The notes below the pieces were generated by a model, which saw only the letters and a list, made by a program, of their open reading frames with translations, was not told the DNA's origin and ran no database searches. Position numbers and translations under genes: made by a program. Below, piece after piece: positions 11,969 to 26,240 of a stretch of 64,000 nt of DNA. The number at the start of each line of letters is the position of its first letter. The first letter of the stretch is position 1. The DNA lies in contig QANT01007646.1 in NCBI GenBank assembly GCA_003254885.1, forward strand, positions 124,001-188,000, written 5' to 3'. The DNA is from Purshia tridentata (lineage: Eukaryota > Streptophyta > Magnoliopsida > Rosales > Rosaceae).

Positions 11969-14391
11969 ATGCTTTCGTGTTGTTAGCAATAACCGACACG
12001 ATCTTATAATTTATATAGATGACGCTTTCTCAGCGCGCTCTTTTGACTACTATAGAACGGTTGCAACTTGCAAGAGCTATGCAGGCGACCAAAGGCCACG
12101 TGTGAAAATGTGAATCGCGCATTCCGTGGTGTGGCCATCACTCAAAATAAGACGTTGGCAATGACGTAGATCGAGAGATTCGAGAGGGAACCCGGTAGGA
12201 CACAAAACAATTAGTGAATGAGAACCAACAACATCTACTAATGAGTAATAATTTTTTTTTTGGGGGCAAATATAACGAACTTCCAAATATCATAAGCAGT
12301 TCTTCTAGTGGTCGAATGAATCAACTATTTATTGGTTTTTAAAAAAGTGAAAAAATAAAAAAATTGGCTATTGGTTTAGTTGTATTGTTTGTTTGTTTTA
12401 TAATATTAGAAAATTTTCTCTATTTAAATTCAAATCTCTCTTATCTGATTAATAGTCACACTTTCTAGTAATAATTTGTTTTAGTAAGTAGGGTTAAAAA
12501 TGAAAATTTGAATAAATTGACATGAAGAACATTGTGGATCTCTTGAAAGATTGGACAAGGATTCCAAGTCCAAGCACCCAATTTCTTCGACCTCATTATA
12601 TTTTCTTCTCTACATACAAAAAGGGATATAGCGTCCAAACATAAATGAGTATGAGCTGACCAAAAAGAAATACACATGCTTATGGGCCAAGCTACACGTC
12701 GTTGTCATGCTACGGTCAATAAGAACGTGTAAATTACTACATTTCTGTTTGAAGGAAGAATATTTATTTCCCTTCTGGTACCTTAATTTTTGCTTTCAAT
12801 TCTTGGAAACCTCATTTGTTTAAAATCTAAATATATTATATATACAATCAAAATCGACTGATTTTATTGGTTGATAACTATTACAGATCTGGATTGAGTT
12901 TACAAATATGAACCAAATCGAGAGTCCTAGACAACGAAAATAAAATTATCTCATATCATTTATCAAGTTTGAATTTGCTAGTTGTTCTTGGAAATTAAAT
13001 TTTAAATTTTGATAATTTGAAAATATGAAAATTTTAAAAAAATTTCAACAATTTCAATTCAATAATATTTCAAAATTTCAAAAAAAATTTTAAAATTTAG
13101 TTTAATTTCATGGGTTGTTCTAAGGGGACATATAGCTAATTAATTTAGAGTGGTGTTATTTCCACCCACGAGTCCTATTTTCTCACCCATTTTTTCAAAA
13201 ATTTTTAATTAAAAGTTGATTCTCTTATAAAATTACTAAAATGGATACAATTGAAAAACAAAATAAATTAAATCTTAAAAAATAAAAAAACATAAGACTT
13301 CACAATGCCAAACCTGATGGTGGTATTGCAAATGGCTTAATTCCCATTTTGAAAACTGTGCTAGTAGAGCCTTGCACAATTTTGCTAAAATAATAATCGT
13401 CAATATTATTTTGAGTTTTTCTATCAAGCATAAATTTTACTTTGATTATGTAAATTTAGGTTTGTGGTTTATCTTATTTTTTCATAGATTTTATCTAGTC
13501 TTCAATTTATTTTCACTACTATATCTTAATAATTCTTAATTCAATTGAATTGCAGATCCCTCATCCGCACCACTGCCATCAAAACTCTCTTTCTATTCTT
13601 TTTTCCTTGGTTGGGGTTAAGATTTGAAGAAGATGATGGTAAACAAGAAAATAGAAATGGGCAGTTTTGAAATAAAAATGGGTAAAATAAGTAAATTTCA
13701 AATATAATTGTGAACGTAAAAAAAAGGTGAGTGGGAACATAAGATAAGAGATGGAAATAGAAACACTCTTAATTTAAATGCAAATCAAATTTTTTGGGTA
13801 CTTCAATGCACATAATTTTAACTTATACAGCATAATAATAAATCACTCAATCGTCGTAGCATTGTTGTGGCACTTGAGTACTTAACGTTTACTACGTTGC
13901 CCTACATGGCTAATTTTGCCTGCTAATTCATGCTAATAAAGCGTAGTTGGAAAAATGGCCATTCATTGGATTTCTGGATTTATCTCAACTGTTTGTCGCA
14001 CTAAACTCAAAATATTCAATGGAAGATAGAAAATTTGAAATATAACGGTACATACAGATAACCAGCAACTTAGAAGTTGTACAAACTGTTCGTGTATAGG
14101 CCAGCCAACAAATCCAGAAGAAAAATAAAACACACCCAATGATACAGACTATAATTTTAAACAAATTAATGTTAATTTAAATACTCATACAGAATGGACT
14201 AATGAAACGCAACTCATTTATTCTGAGGTAAAACTAACTGCTAATTCTATTCTCTGCCATTGGCTCATAACACTACCAATCCATCTGGTAGACCATTGAT
14301 CACACCAAACAAGAATCTGTAGTACACTCCCAAAACATTAAAGTAGTTCTTGATTAATATCAGAAAACCACAAAACCACCCAACACACCTT
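11969..14391. other. Hydrolase promoter and AT-rich intergenic DNA
   Basis: The left part is the presumed promoter and 5'UTR of the leftward hydrolase gene and includes a G-box-like CCACGTGT near 12097. From about 12,250 to 14,200 the sequence is AT-rich with short homopolymers and AAATTTT-rich blocks (13,000-13,110). The last 200 bases probably include the 3'UTR of the V-ATPase gene. No other gene was recognised. Confidence 0.6.
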
Positions 14392-15614
14392 TTAGTCAGC
14401 TCTCGACTGGCCCGCTCGAGAAGAGAGAATGATGCCAACAATGAGACCATACAGAGCAAGTGCTTCAGCAAAAATGAGGATGAGGATCATCCCAACAAAA
14501 AGCTTCGGCTGTTGGGCATTGGCTCTGCATAGTACAGAAATACATTCGGTAGTTACTTTATACCAAAATTCAACAAGACACCAACACTGGTAAATGCACA
14601 ACTTTATTACATGCTAAATTAAGCAATTCCGGATAATCTTCATACTGACTGCCAAAGCATTCTCCAGTAAAAATTAGACAATTTAATAAAGGCAAGAACC
14701 ACTGCAAGAGTACTGTTTACTTGTAAATTATGAAAACATAGTTCTGTGCTTTTTGCGCAGGAATACAGTTTAGATACATCCTAAAGCTAATTAGAAAATA
14801 AATCATGTGAATTCTTAAAATACAACCCGGTGTTTCTATTCACTATTAATCCCAAAATTTGAGCTCAAAAGAATCAAAAGCAATACAAACAAACAACATA
14901 AACTACACTCTACTGCAAGAACCCAAATAAAAAAATTTCAGGATGTAGTCAATATTAGAGCTTTTATAATTTATTTAGGAGAATAATTGCACGAAAAAGG
15001 TATATTTTCCAACTTTACACAGTGAACTATTAAAAATGCAAATCAAACAAAAACATCCTCAACCAATACCAAGACCGTCGAACCATTGAAAAACAGATCA
15101 AAGCAGTATTACATGGAGATTATATGCGCTAATGTAGTGAGCAAGCGAGATATACCTGACACCAGCATCACCGACAATGCCAATAGCCATACCAGCAGAG
15201 AGCCCAGCAAGGCCACAAGCGAGACCAGAGGACAGATGCGCGTATCCATCGAAGAGGTAATAGGATTTGGCCTTAGGGTTGATACCCGTACTAATGATGA
15301 CGGCGATGATGAGGCCGTAGATACCCAACACTCCAGCCATAACCACCGGCACGATCGACTTCATCACCAGCTCCGGCCTCATCACTCCCATCGACGCCAC
15401 TCCTACTCCGCTCTTAGCCGTTCCGTATGCAGCTCCCATACCTGTCAAAGAAAAACCGCGCACACGATCAAATCCCTACATCCACGTCAACATCAACCAA
15501 ACCAAACCAAACCCTAGATCTGAACCAGAACATACAAGAGAAAACGAGAGCAGCAGCAGCGCCGAGGAACCCAAAGAACGGTGCCGTTTCATCGCCGCTG
15601 AACGTTGTAGACAT
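14392..15614 (-). CDS. VHA-c: V-type proton ATPase 16 kDa proteolipid, subunit c
   Basis: Three exons (15536-15614, 15156-15441, 14392-14524) join in phase to 165 residues, the normal size of the plant VHA-c proteolipid. It forms the rotating c-ring of the membrane Vo sector of the vacuolar and endomembrane proton pump. Four hydrophobic helices are visible: the first after [20 protein letters not shown], the second around [16 protein letters not shown], the third around [20 protein letters not shown], and the fourth in [19 protein letters not shown]. The proton-carrying glutamate in helix four is Glu142. The C-terminus is the short hydrophilic tail SRAGQSRAD. Both introns are GT-AG. The sequence is close to universally conserved in plants, so the family call is very safe, but the paralogue number (c1 to c5) cannot be given. 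Confidence 0.98.
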
Positions 15615-18050
15615 TCTTCTCGATTTACGGCCAAGATGATCGGATCTGACTTCTGGGGATTCTCCTTTTTCTCTTCTCTTCACCAAGGGCCAACGCTATA
15701 GTTGCCTATGAATGCCTTTAAGCGTCTGTGTCTCGATCTCAGCCTCAAACAGGAAACTAGCGTTACTACGATTATACCCCGTTTTAAAAGGTGTCGGCGT
15801 TACGAACGGCTCCAGCTGCGTGTGTAAAAATTTTGGGCTACATCCAAAATTGAGCAATCTGTTAGCCCAGTAGCCGTAGCCCAACTTCTATTTCTAGTTT
15901 TTTACTTTTCTTATAAGTTATACGTCTTTTTTTCTTTTTCAAAGTACATTGACTAAAAAACCACAACCCAAAAATAATTTTTTTTAATTTAAAATTTTTG
16001 GTACCGAAATTTTAACTCGCGTCTCAACTTGGCATCCAAAATTAAATTAAATTATAAGCAAAACAAAACACGAGTCCAAGTTTGTGTCTCCAAAGTGGGA
16101 GAAAAAAAAAATAATATTTTTTAACCGCATGTCATAAAACTTAGCTTGCCATGAGCCTTCTTCAAGATTCACCATCTTAGTCTAAGGGGATGCGAATACT
16201 TAGTTGGGCACAGCCCATCCAATGGAAACACACACGCATGTTTGACGGGATGAATATATAAAAAATAAATGACTATCCAAAAAATCTTTTAACATTCTTT
16301 TTTCAAATTTTGAATTTTTCAAGATGCACATTTCAAATGAAATCATTAACCTGTTTAATTGTTTAAAACTAAGAAGGTTGTCGGATAAAACCATGCATAT
16401 TATCCCTGAGGCATGAATAATACAACCTAGTATAGCATCCGTTCAGAAAAACCCCCAAAACATAGTCACCCATCAGCACTAGTTGTGACACCAGCAGAGG
16501 AGCAAATGAAGAGTTTTGAGTTAGGAAGTAACATTAAGCAATTGAGAATGAGATGGTACTTGCAGAAAATTTTAACTTCAACACAGCAAGCATATATGAA
16601 TTTTAGCCACTTCTTCTGTTTACCAGAAGTTTCTGAGTTGCATAAAAGAAAAAAAGCAATGAATATGTTTTTCCAACAGTCAGACTCACTTAAGTAAAAT
16701 ATTGCAGTATAAGATTAACAGATGGTCACTAAATAGGTTATCTTTTTTGATAAGACACTAAATAGTTACCTTCAAATCATTTAGCATTGGCATTCAATAG
16801 AATGACAAATTTCAAATGCTAGGAAAAAAGAATGATACATGTAATATTATCCACCACTTAATAATCACTCAAATGGAATTGATATCAACTTTTGCCTAAT
16901 AACTTAACTAGGTGACGCCATTCAAGAAAAAGCTCATGCCAATTGTCAAAGCAACATACACAAATATTATGAGTTGAAATCCTAATTCAAGAGAAACTAC
17001 ATCTGAATGTCCTGGAAAAAAAAAACACCTAATGTTAAATAAGCATGTCTATTGGACTATTCCAACTCCAATCCTGATCATTTGCCAACAACTAGGCATA
17101 TTAAAAGTAAATCAGGCAACGGATTGGTCAGAGAAGTCTACCAATTGCATTTTTATACCAAAACTGATTAGAATATTAAAAAATGAAGATATAGAGGACA
17201 TACCTCTCTTCCTCGGAACAGCCAAAAATACTTTCCCAGCCTAGCAACAACCAAAAAGAGGTGTAATCAGCAACTTAAAACAATAGAATGGATGAAACAG
17301 AAGGGATGTTCAATTAGCTTCTGATCGTGAGATGTTCATGCATGCAATAGATGAAACCCGGCATTTCATTGTGCAATCCCAACCATAATTGAAGCTAAAA
17401 CTGATAAATCATCTGCTATATGTACTTTTGGATGTAGAAAATGAACATCTATCTTAAAATACCTCCACTTGTTTTCTAGAATTCAATGTAATACATCAAT
17501 CATATAGATGGTTTAAATTAATTACTTGGAAGCTGAAATAAGGCTGAAATTAGAAGAGTATACATGCATGCAGAGAAAAACCTCCCCACCCAAGGAATAC
17601 AGTCAATGAGAACAATATTCGGAAAGCAGAAATTGGAGCCCTCAAAGGCTGCTAATAATGCAAGATGTAACTCCTTTGCTCAATTCTTGGGGAACAAAGT
17701 GATTGATGTTAAACTAAAAAAGTAATTGTAACACATCAAAGTACTTTAGCCACCATGGAAAATTGTTCTGTATTCTAGTTGTCACTAACACAATCCTAAG
17801 CTGTACACATTGAAAACAATGATAGAAAGTCAAGAATAATTAGTGTCTCCTCATTGAGGATCCCTGAATAAAAATTAGGGTCTTAAGTCTCAACTTTCCA
17901 GCCTTAAAAATACGACCATGATGGATGACAAGCCAATTTCCAAGAGCAACCTGCTATAATCTCCATACCATGTTGATGCCTGTAAGTGAAATGAACAAAG
18001 CAACTTTAATTCGTTTGATTCCCGTTTGCATCCAAAAATGGTTATTCCTG
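15615..18050. other. V-ATPase promoter side and gene-poor interval
   Basis: Contains the 5' flank of the leftward V-ATPase gene, then AT-rich DNA with no clear gene. On the minus strand, a 37-nt stretch (17204-17240) is flanked by a perfect-looking acceptor (TTGCTAG) and donor (GTATGT). It could be a downstream or UTR exon or chance. Nothing else was supported. Confidence 0.5.
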
Positions 18051-18301
18051 TCACTTGGTCAATTCTAATTGCATTTCAAGATGCCCACCAAATATGAATC
18101 GACGAGCAACAAACCATGCCCTTTCTTCCATTGCACCTTCTAAATCATCAAAAGCTTATTGGCAGTTTGAAGAGACTGATTTGATGCTATCTGTGCCCCC
18201 ATGCCCTTATGCTGTGAATTCATCCAGGAACAACAGACGGACTTCTGCATGTATTGTACAGAAGTGCAAAAAAAGCACAGGTAAAACAACCCACAGGATC
18301 A

Positions 18302-21300
18302 TCAAGATTTCACAACAGGCTTCACTGCTATGTGCCTCTCAATCAATTTATCCACAAAAGCACGAATCTGCATATTTAAGGCATTGAAGAGAAACTCGGT
18401 AAGAAGAAATTAATGTCAGACATTACAAGACCTTGAATAGATAATAACAGCTATATTACTTATATAATAAACCTCTGTTCATTTGTCAGGAAATGATGTA
18501 TAGTAAAGAATATTTCAGGATAACTTGTCAAAGCTTTCAATGAAAAGTTTAAGGTTCCGCCCATTTAGAATACCTTGTTCCTGCGCTTGATATCAAGAAA
18601 CTTAGAAACAGCCATGGCTTTCTCTGTGTCTGTGGCCCGCTCCATGACCTGAAAATTAAAATTCCCATAAAAATTTAAGACTATAAAGAGAAAGGAGAGT
18701 AGTTGCAAATGCCAGTTCAACAAAACGCAACAAGTGTTATCTGCAAGCATGATTAATACGACAAGAAGGAGAAGTGATGGAAAATAACTAACCTTGGTAG
18801 CACTTTTCTTCATGATTGACTTGTATCCCTCTCTATCTATCTTTTTAGCTTTATAAAAGGGCATAAGCAATGATGCAACATAATCAACAACGGCCTGTTT
18901 AATATGGCCTGCTCCTCGATGATGATTTCTTAATGACTCCTTGTTTACAGTAACTTGTGAAACAGAGCTCTCATTTATTAGTCCTTCATGCTTCCAGCTG
19001 AGTTTCTTTGAAGTCGTATTTGAATCTTCCTCATCGTTTATATACGGAGCTGGATGGAAGAAATCAGGGTCAGCTGCAGCTGCTTGAGATTGCCACATAT
19101 CAATGGCATGATAGTCCTTTATCCCGACACTACCAGCTGTATCAACCCATGCTTTTGTATAGATACTGCTATCAACAGCAGCACTCTCTCCTGAGTGCTC
19201 TCTGAAATTCAATTGACTAGCAATCTCATTTGGATGGCTACGCTGTGAAAGGTTATCAACTGACATTCTAGAACTATCAAGATTGACACAGGCAGCAGAG
19301 AAATCAACAGACCAGTCCCTTACTTTGCAGTTCCTTGAGTCTATTTCGGATATACAGTCTTGTCTACCCAAAACACCACCAGACCACTTCCTCCTAAAAT
19401 CAAACTCTTCCATTTGAGCGTACTGCTCCCGTCGAGCAAATTTATGAAATGAGGGAATCTTAGGAAGCTGAAGCAACGTACTGCTCTTGGCTTCTGAACA
19501 TGCATATGCCTACAATGTACAACGATAACTGAATTCATGTGGAACAAAAACACACACACCAGAGGGGGGCAGGGGGAGAGTGAGAAAGAGAAGCAGTATA
19601 CATTGAGAAGAGTGCCAAGAGAAACAAACCTTAGCAGCTGCAAGTGCTGCTGCACGTGCTGCTTCTGCAGCAGCAATGGCAGCTCGTTCTTCTTCAGTCA
19701 TAGTAAAGTCCTTCTCTAGCTCAGTATCTGGTCGGCCTGTTGAACCTCGAAACCTTGATGAATTGATCTCCGATTTTGAAGAGTTTGCTGTTTCATGTTT
19801 AACGGCTTTGCCGTTCATTTTCTTCACATTTGCATCTGATGGCAATCCAGTAGATGCAGAATCCTGTAAGTTACCTTTGTGCTCCAAAGAACCATGATAT
19901 GTGTGTAGAGGCGGCTTGCCAGAAGATGAATCTCTAAGTGGGTTTCTCTTCGATGAATCTACAGCTGTTGCTTGCCTTGAAAACTTTAATCCACCATTAG
20001 AAGCTTTTTCCTTGCGGAAGACTTCAAGCCACACACTAACCAGCTGACTTGCTATTGCACGTATATCACGGCTAGTATGTACACAAACTTTTTCTTTCAC
20101 AGTTTTCCCTACGCCTAAACCAACAAACAGAAAGATTAATTTTAATGAGAATTATTAAACTTATTTCCGAAAAGAATGATAACCATTTCAAACATCACAC
20201 TCATCAACAAGAAACAAGTTACCTAACATAGTTTATAAACTATATGTGATGATTATTTGAATGTGTATTGTATACAGACATGGATTATACATATACAATT
20301 GAAACTTGCAAGAAACATGACTCTCTTATCTAATCAAACTTCATGAACACTATACACTGCAATTCTACACATACTAATGCAGCATGCCTCAGTAGAAAAG
20401 TGTAAGTACAGATTATTCAAAAAATCCAATTGAAACAGCCTACAACCACACAGTTCAAATGCATAAATCATATTTAATTATTATTTTCAGTACACACGTC
20501 TGCACGCACACATGTGCACTGTGCACATAACCATTCATGCACAGGCAATACACTTGATTTGAATCCAGAAACAGGAGTAGCCAATACCAGACAAGCGCAC
20601 AGCCAGCAGGTCTGTTGAAACAAGCACAAGGAGCCGAACACAATGCCGCAAGAGTTGAGTCCCGGCCTTCCCCATTGAGTCCTGTTATAATTTCAAAATA
20701 TATACCGTCAGAAAATTTGTCTAAAAAACAAACATCAGATCCTGTAAACAGCCTAGACCATATACACGAAAGTATTTCAAATTCATATTGATTGAATGAT
20801 AGATCATGCGGAATGAATGCAAAAATACCAGTATCCATGAGTTGAGTGTGGTCAGCCCTTCTTTGGTGCCAGCAAAGGACTTCAAGGTTTCAACAGGAAG
20901 ATTCAATAACTCTTTGGCCAGATGCAACCGTCCTTTAGTGGTTTTTGCATTAAAGAACATGTCCTGAAGTAGGGCTTCTCTGTTCTTGTAAAGGACATTG
21001 GAAAGTTCAACTGCATCAAGTCTCCTTGTTATTTCCCAAACTTCATCCCTTTCAGAGTCTGATTGTCTCTGTACAGCCTCCATTTCCTCTACTTCTGCTG
21101 TGTAATCATTTCCAGTAGTCAGTATGTCAATTATACGCACTGCCTCCCGAAGCCCACTCATCATTGCACCACCAACAGTGTCGGGATGCTCCTTGCAGGT
21201 AGCTTCACCAGCGAAAAATAGGCAGTTTTCAACAGGTCTCCCTAGTATATCATAGTCTTCTCCAGAAGCTCCGACAGCGACATAAGAGTAGGCACCATAG

Positions 21301-24300
21301 CTGAAAGGATCCCTACCCCAATCCGTCACAACTGATGCAACTGGATCAGGTACTGAATCCTCTCCAAACAATTTGCGAAGAACCACTAACGCACAGTCTA
21401 CATGATCAGAAGAGCTCATCTTTTGCCCATCTATGGCTGCCTTACCAACCACTAAAGCTATAAGAACAGGAGCCCCAACAGTTTTCCTGACATTCCAGAA
21501 CATAAAGCACTGACCCCTCAGGTCTGTTTCTTCAGCAGTTGCTCCAAAGTAATCCACATTGTCATCCCAAAAGACATTCGGAAACTCCAAAACTACTTTA
21601 TTAAGAACTCCAAATCCAAGCTGCAGGATAGAAGAATGTTTCCAAGGAGGTAATGGTGGAGAAAAATTTATGGTTTCTGCTTTTAAGCACCCAAGGGGCA
21701 CTGTAATCAAGACAGCATCTCCTAAAAAATCACTGCCATTTGATGTGGAAACTTTGACTTTGTTACACTGGTTAGTATTCATTCCAGCATCCTTGGTACC
21801 ATATGAAATATCAGTGACTACATGATTCAAGTGAATGCGAAGTCCTTCTCCAAGAGACTCGACAACAGTGCTGTAACCTCCTTTAATCATACAATGAGCT
21901 CCTCCAAAGCCACCATAAACATCATCTTGGTTCCAGTGGGGGAGAGATACTTCCTTAAGCAAAGCAGCACAACCATATTCCAAGTTAGCAAAATGCCAAT
22001 CCATAACCCTCCTCTCAAGAGGACTCAAAAGCTGTTGCTTATAATAATTTTTCTCAGCAACTCTACCATTAATACTTGTTTTGGCATCACAGAAACCATC
22101 CATTGAGCCATGCAGTTCTTTTTCTTCAAAATTAGTCCTTGATCGTACCGTACGACGCCTCTTTAAGGCGTATTCTAAACCTTCCTCGAGAGACATTCTC
22201 GTTGCATGTTCCCCCTTCTGTGCAACAAGCAATACCACATCGTCAAGAAGGCTGTTGAACTCTGCTTCCAATGCTTCATCCAGATCTGCGGGAACTTTTT
22301 GACCTGTTGCAATGTCATAAAGAGGGCAATCACTGTTTAATACAGTCAACTCAAGGCCCAACTGAGCACAAACCAATGAGGAGGGATCCGGTCTTCTTTC
22401 AGTTGCCCAATCAGCCTCGACACCAGTTATAATGCTAGCACCAAGATCCACTGGAACTGATAGAGATGACCGGTCTGTATAAACACGACCCCCTATTCTA
22501 CTCCTAGCTTCCAGTATAGTGACTGAAAAACCCTGACGTTGCAAGTGGCGTGCAGCAGTCAAGCCAGCAGGACCAGCACCTATGACAATGATTTCCTTTC
22601 TGACTTCTGGACCACATTGCAGATTATTATTCCGCACTGCATGATCATGTGATGCAGATTGAATACCATATGGTTCAATCTTTATCTCTGGAGTTGCAGC
22701 AGGGACGGCTCCACAATCCAATGTCTCACCAGATGGATCACTACTTGAAACATCCATATTGTCCAATCTATTTTGAAACCTTGCATCACCACTACTGTTT
22801 TCCAGGTAATCAGCCTGACATTCTTCATGATTTGTGGCATTGAATATTTCCAATGTCATTTCAGTAACAAGCCCATCGTCTTTTGTGGCTCCATGTGTCA
22901 AGTTTTCATCATTCAATATAACACCACTCTTTGCGTCAATCAAAGTTTTAGAACTCTTAACCTGGCCAATGATAAAGGAAACTCCATCCTCTGAATCAGC
23001 AACTGAAACCCCAGAGATTTCCTCGAAATTTTTTTCTCTAAGAATTTTATAGTCATGCTTAGAACCAGGTTCTGCTTTATCCTTCTCAGAAGCAATTCCA
23101 ACATTTATATAACCCTGTCAAAATTGGGTTACATTTAAAAATTTAAAATGAGGAAAGCTATTAATATCCTCCCTTAGGAAACTCAAGAACAATAATTACT
23201 GAGAAAGGAGTAATCTAGGCAAGAAACAAGGGCACACTAGAACAAATACAAAAATAAAATGATTACTTTACAAACTTACACTGAGATCAAGAAATGCGTA
23301 AATATCCCTAATAAGGGAAGCACGAGGTGGTTCATCTGTGTGAGGAGTATCTGTTACCCCACAGTCAGTGAGAGGCAAAATTCGACTAACATCTTTACTC
23401 CACAGAGCTAGGATCTGATTCCTGTATTGCACCAAGCAATGAAATATTACTGAACAACGTAGAGTTTATAAAGGAAGACAATAAAACCACAGAAAATACA
23501 TATGGGATCTTCAGAAGGAATTTCATGAGTTTTTCATTCCAATAGAACAAAAGACCAGAGCTCCTAAAATTGGAAAAAACTACTTAAAGAAGGAACAAAA
23601 TCTAAAACAACTGCAAATAATGCAAAAACAAATTCACCTTCATACTATCACCTTAACACAACACTGCATTATTTTACAGGTGGGTTTCAGAATTAATAAC
23701 TAACCTGCATTCCAAATAGTCTTGAAGCCCACCTCTGCGCTTCAAGATCTCCTTGAATTTGATCTTCTCAACAGGACCAACCGCATGAGCTTTAAGCCCA
23801 GCAGACACTGCTGCAGCCCCACCACTTTCAGCTTCTGTACCAATACTTGAAGAGGAATCAAACTTCACTCTTGTTCTAAATGAATTGTCACCATCCACAA
23901 GACGCTGACTTTCAAGAAAACCTTGATCACTTATCAGAATATCCCAATCAGCATCGCCCTCATAAGCCATGTCTCCATGCCTACGCTTTCTAGCAATGCG
24001 CACCACACGCTGGGCAGCTGATAGCTTAGTGTCTTTGTTTTCAACATCAGGTAGAGATACAGTGTCTTCTGGGCAACTCTCATTTTCATCTGGAGTTATA
24101 AACAAACGGGGAGAGGCTCCATCGGCCTCATGATTAGTGATAAGACGATCATGATTTGGAACAATTCTCTCTTTGGATGCTTTATCAGAAGATAGACCAT
24201 TGCAATTACTGCGATTTTCTTCCATCTTCAATGTGTCAGGCTCATCCTCTACCTTCACACGGCATGCCAAGGAGTTCTGTGGTAGATGCAATGAGGACAC

Positions 24301-25683
24301 CACCAAATTTCTTTCCTTGGACATATTTTCACATGATTTGTTCAGCAGATCATCATTATAATAAGGCAACCGAATTTCACAGTCTGCAGCTGTTGTGTAT
24401 CTAGCTAAAACATCCTTGGACTGAATGGAAAAGGCATCAGTAAATTCTCCTTTGGAGTCACCATCACCAACCCCATGCATATCCTCTATCTCTTTGGGAT
24501 AAGGAATAGAATTAGGCTTTTCTACTACATAATCTGTTAGTGTGCTTGAGTCTACCATACAACAGTGCTTCAATCCATCCACAAAAGTTCGAGTTTGCGA
24601 CAAATGCCTGATATCTCCATCATTAACGTGATTTAAGCTACATGGTTCCTCTTGACCATTTGAACCCGAAGGATCCACTATGGCTTCATTTTTAATCACT
24701 TTGGAATCAAATCCTGAAGGTAAGGCGCTAGGAGCTTGATCTTCTGAAACAACTCTGTAAGGCCTATTTTGCTTTGTATCACTGATTCTCATCATCTCGT
24801 CTGAAACATCTGGAACAGAAGGAAGTCCTCGAAATGTCTCTTGATTCTCTCTGTTGCAACTAGAAGCTTGACAAAATCTATCATCAAAACTTTGATTTTC
24901 CTCTGCCTTGCACTGATCAGAGGCTGAATCCATCGGAATTAAACCAGAAACAAATAGCAAACTACCTTCAGATTTTTTATTTTCATGGGCCAGTTTTGAG
25001 GCAGAAGTACATATATGTCTATGCACAGCCACAGGCGTAGTATTTCCTGCAACACCTTCCGAACTAAGGTTCAACCCATCCTCTTTAAGACTCGAAGAGT
25101 TGTGAGACTTCTTAATCGAACCAGACTGTGCCTTCCGGAAAAATTCTGATAATGAATCTTCTGAATGATGATCCAAAGAGCTATTAGAACCTTCCCCAGA
25201 TCCCAGAAACCCTGAAATTTTGGATCTCTTTGCCTTTCCCTTAAGCTTGTCTTCTACCTCTATATCCATCGTCAAATCAGATTCAGCATCGCCCATGACT
25301 GGAACTTTATCTATTATCCTTGACAATGACTTTGCATCCGACCCCCCATCCTCCACAGGCTCATTAAAGGACCGATCCGAAGATTGTACAACATCCAAAG
25401 CAGAACTCCTTCCCCTCGTAGTTCCAGTCCCAGAATCTTTCTTAGGACCCTTCAACTTTTTCCTCAAACTTGCCAAGGTATCATCCAGCCCCCCCAAATC
25501 CTCTCCTTCAACCTCAACCTTCTTTCCCCTTTCCCTGCCACTATCAAGCTTAACCTTCTTAGGGTTTCGCTGCCTCTTCAACTTCAACAGTGACCCAATT
25601 GGCTCATCATCATTTGAATCAAGATTAACCTCGATTGACTTTGATCTTTTCTTAAATCCAGACTTTTTCTCCTCTCCGTCCAT
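18302..25683 (-). CDS. LDL3: Lysine-specific histone demethylase 1 homolog 3 (LDL3-like)
   Basis: Eight coding exons: 23705-25683, 23280-23421, 20829-23114, 20588-20681, 19630-20114, 18793-19509, 18574-18648 and 18302-18367. They join in phase to about 1,947 residues, longer than Arabidopsis LDL3 as I recall it. Residues 1-600 are a charged, low-complexity region with basic nuclear-localisation-like patches. A SWIRM domain (about 640-755) spans exons 1-3. The FAD amine-oxidase domain runs from about 880 (VIGAGPAGLTAARH, glycines near 886-891) to about 1390 (FFAGEATCKEHPDTVGGAM). The flavin-contacting lysine is present in GVLNKVVLEF. The C-terminal third is an Ala-rich, charged extension typical of the LDL3 branch. 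The family removes methyl groups from H3K4 in the nucleus; activity here is inferred. A 390-bp 5'UTR intron is predicted upstream. Confidence 0.93.
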
Positions 25684-26240
25684 TTTGTTAACCGTAGCTC
25701 TTAGGAAATTACACCCTTTCGTAACCCTAGCCCTGCTTCAGTGCCCAAATCAGGAAAACCAATCATCACCTCCCACTTCTCTATTATCAACAAATTAAAG
25801 CTCATGTTTCGCATGCACCTCGTTCTTAACCAATTCAGCTACAAACGCGAAAATTTGAAGCCACCCGTAGAATTCCCATCTCAATACCCATCAAAACGAA
25901 GATATTCACAAATACGATATCAAATCCTGGTCAAGTTTCTGTCTATGAGTAAGCTGTTGTGCACGTTCGGTCAACGGCCTTTCTCTACTTCAATCGGGAA
26001 AATCTAATATTGGAAAAATAAAAGGAAAACAATGGAATTAAAGACAAATTCTGCCTAGGGTTTTTAAAAGAGCAACTAATCCCTAATGAGAGGAAGGAAT
26101 ATGGAGGATTGGGATGTCAGACCTGCGCTCGTTGAAGCTCCAACACGGTGCCGTCAATGGATTTGTCGAGCGGAGTGAGCTGCGTACGTTACCGTTCCGT
26201 TGTGGAATTGCTAAGGACTGCTCTATAAAGTGCGCCGCGG
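25684..26240 (-). promoter_or_regulatory. LDL3 5'UTR with a predicted leader intron
   Basis: On the minus strand a donor (GCAG then GTCTGAC) lies at 26122 and an acceptor (GAAGCAG then GGCTAGGG) at 25733. This removes 390 bases and leaves a second leader exon of about 50 bases that runs into the ATG at 25683. No core promoter element was clear upstream; the first leader exon probably begins between 26200 and 26400. Splice-site sequence is the only evidence. Confidence 0.55.
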
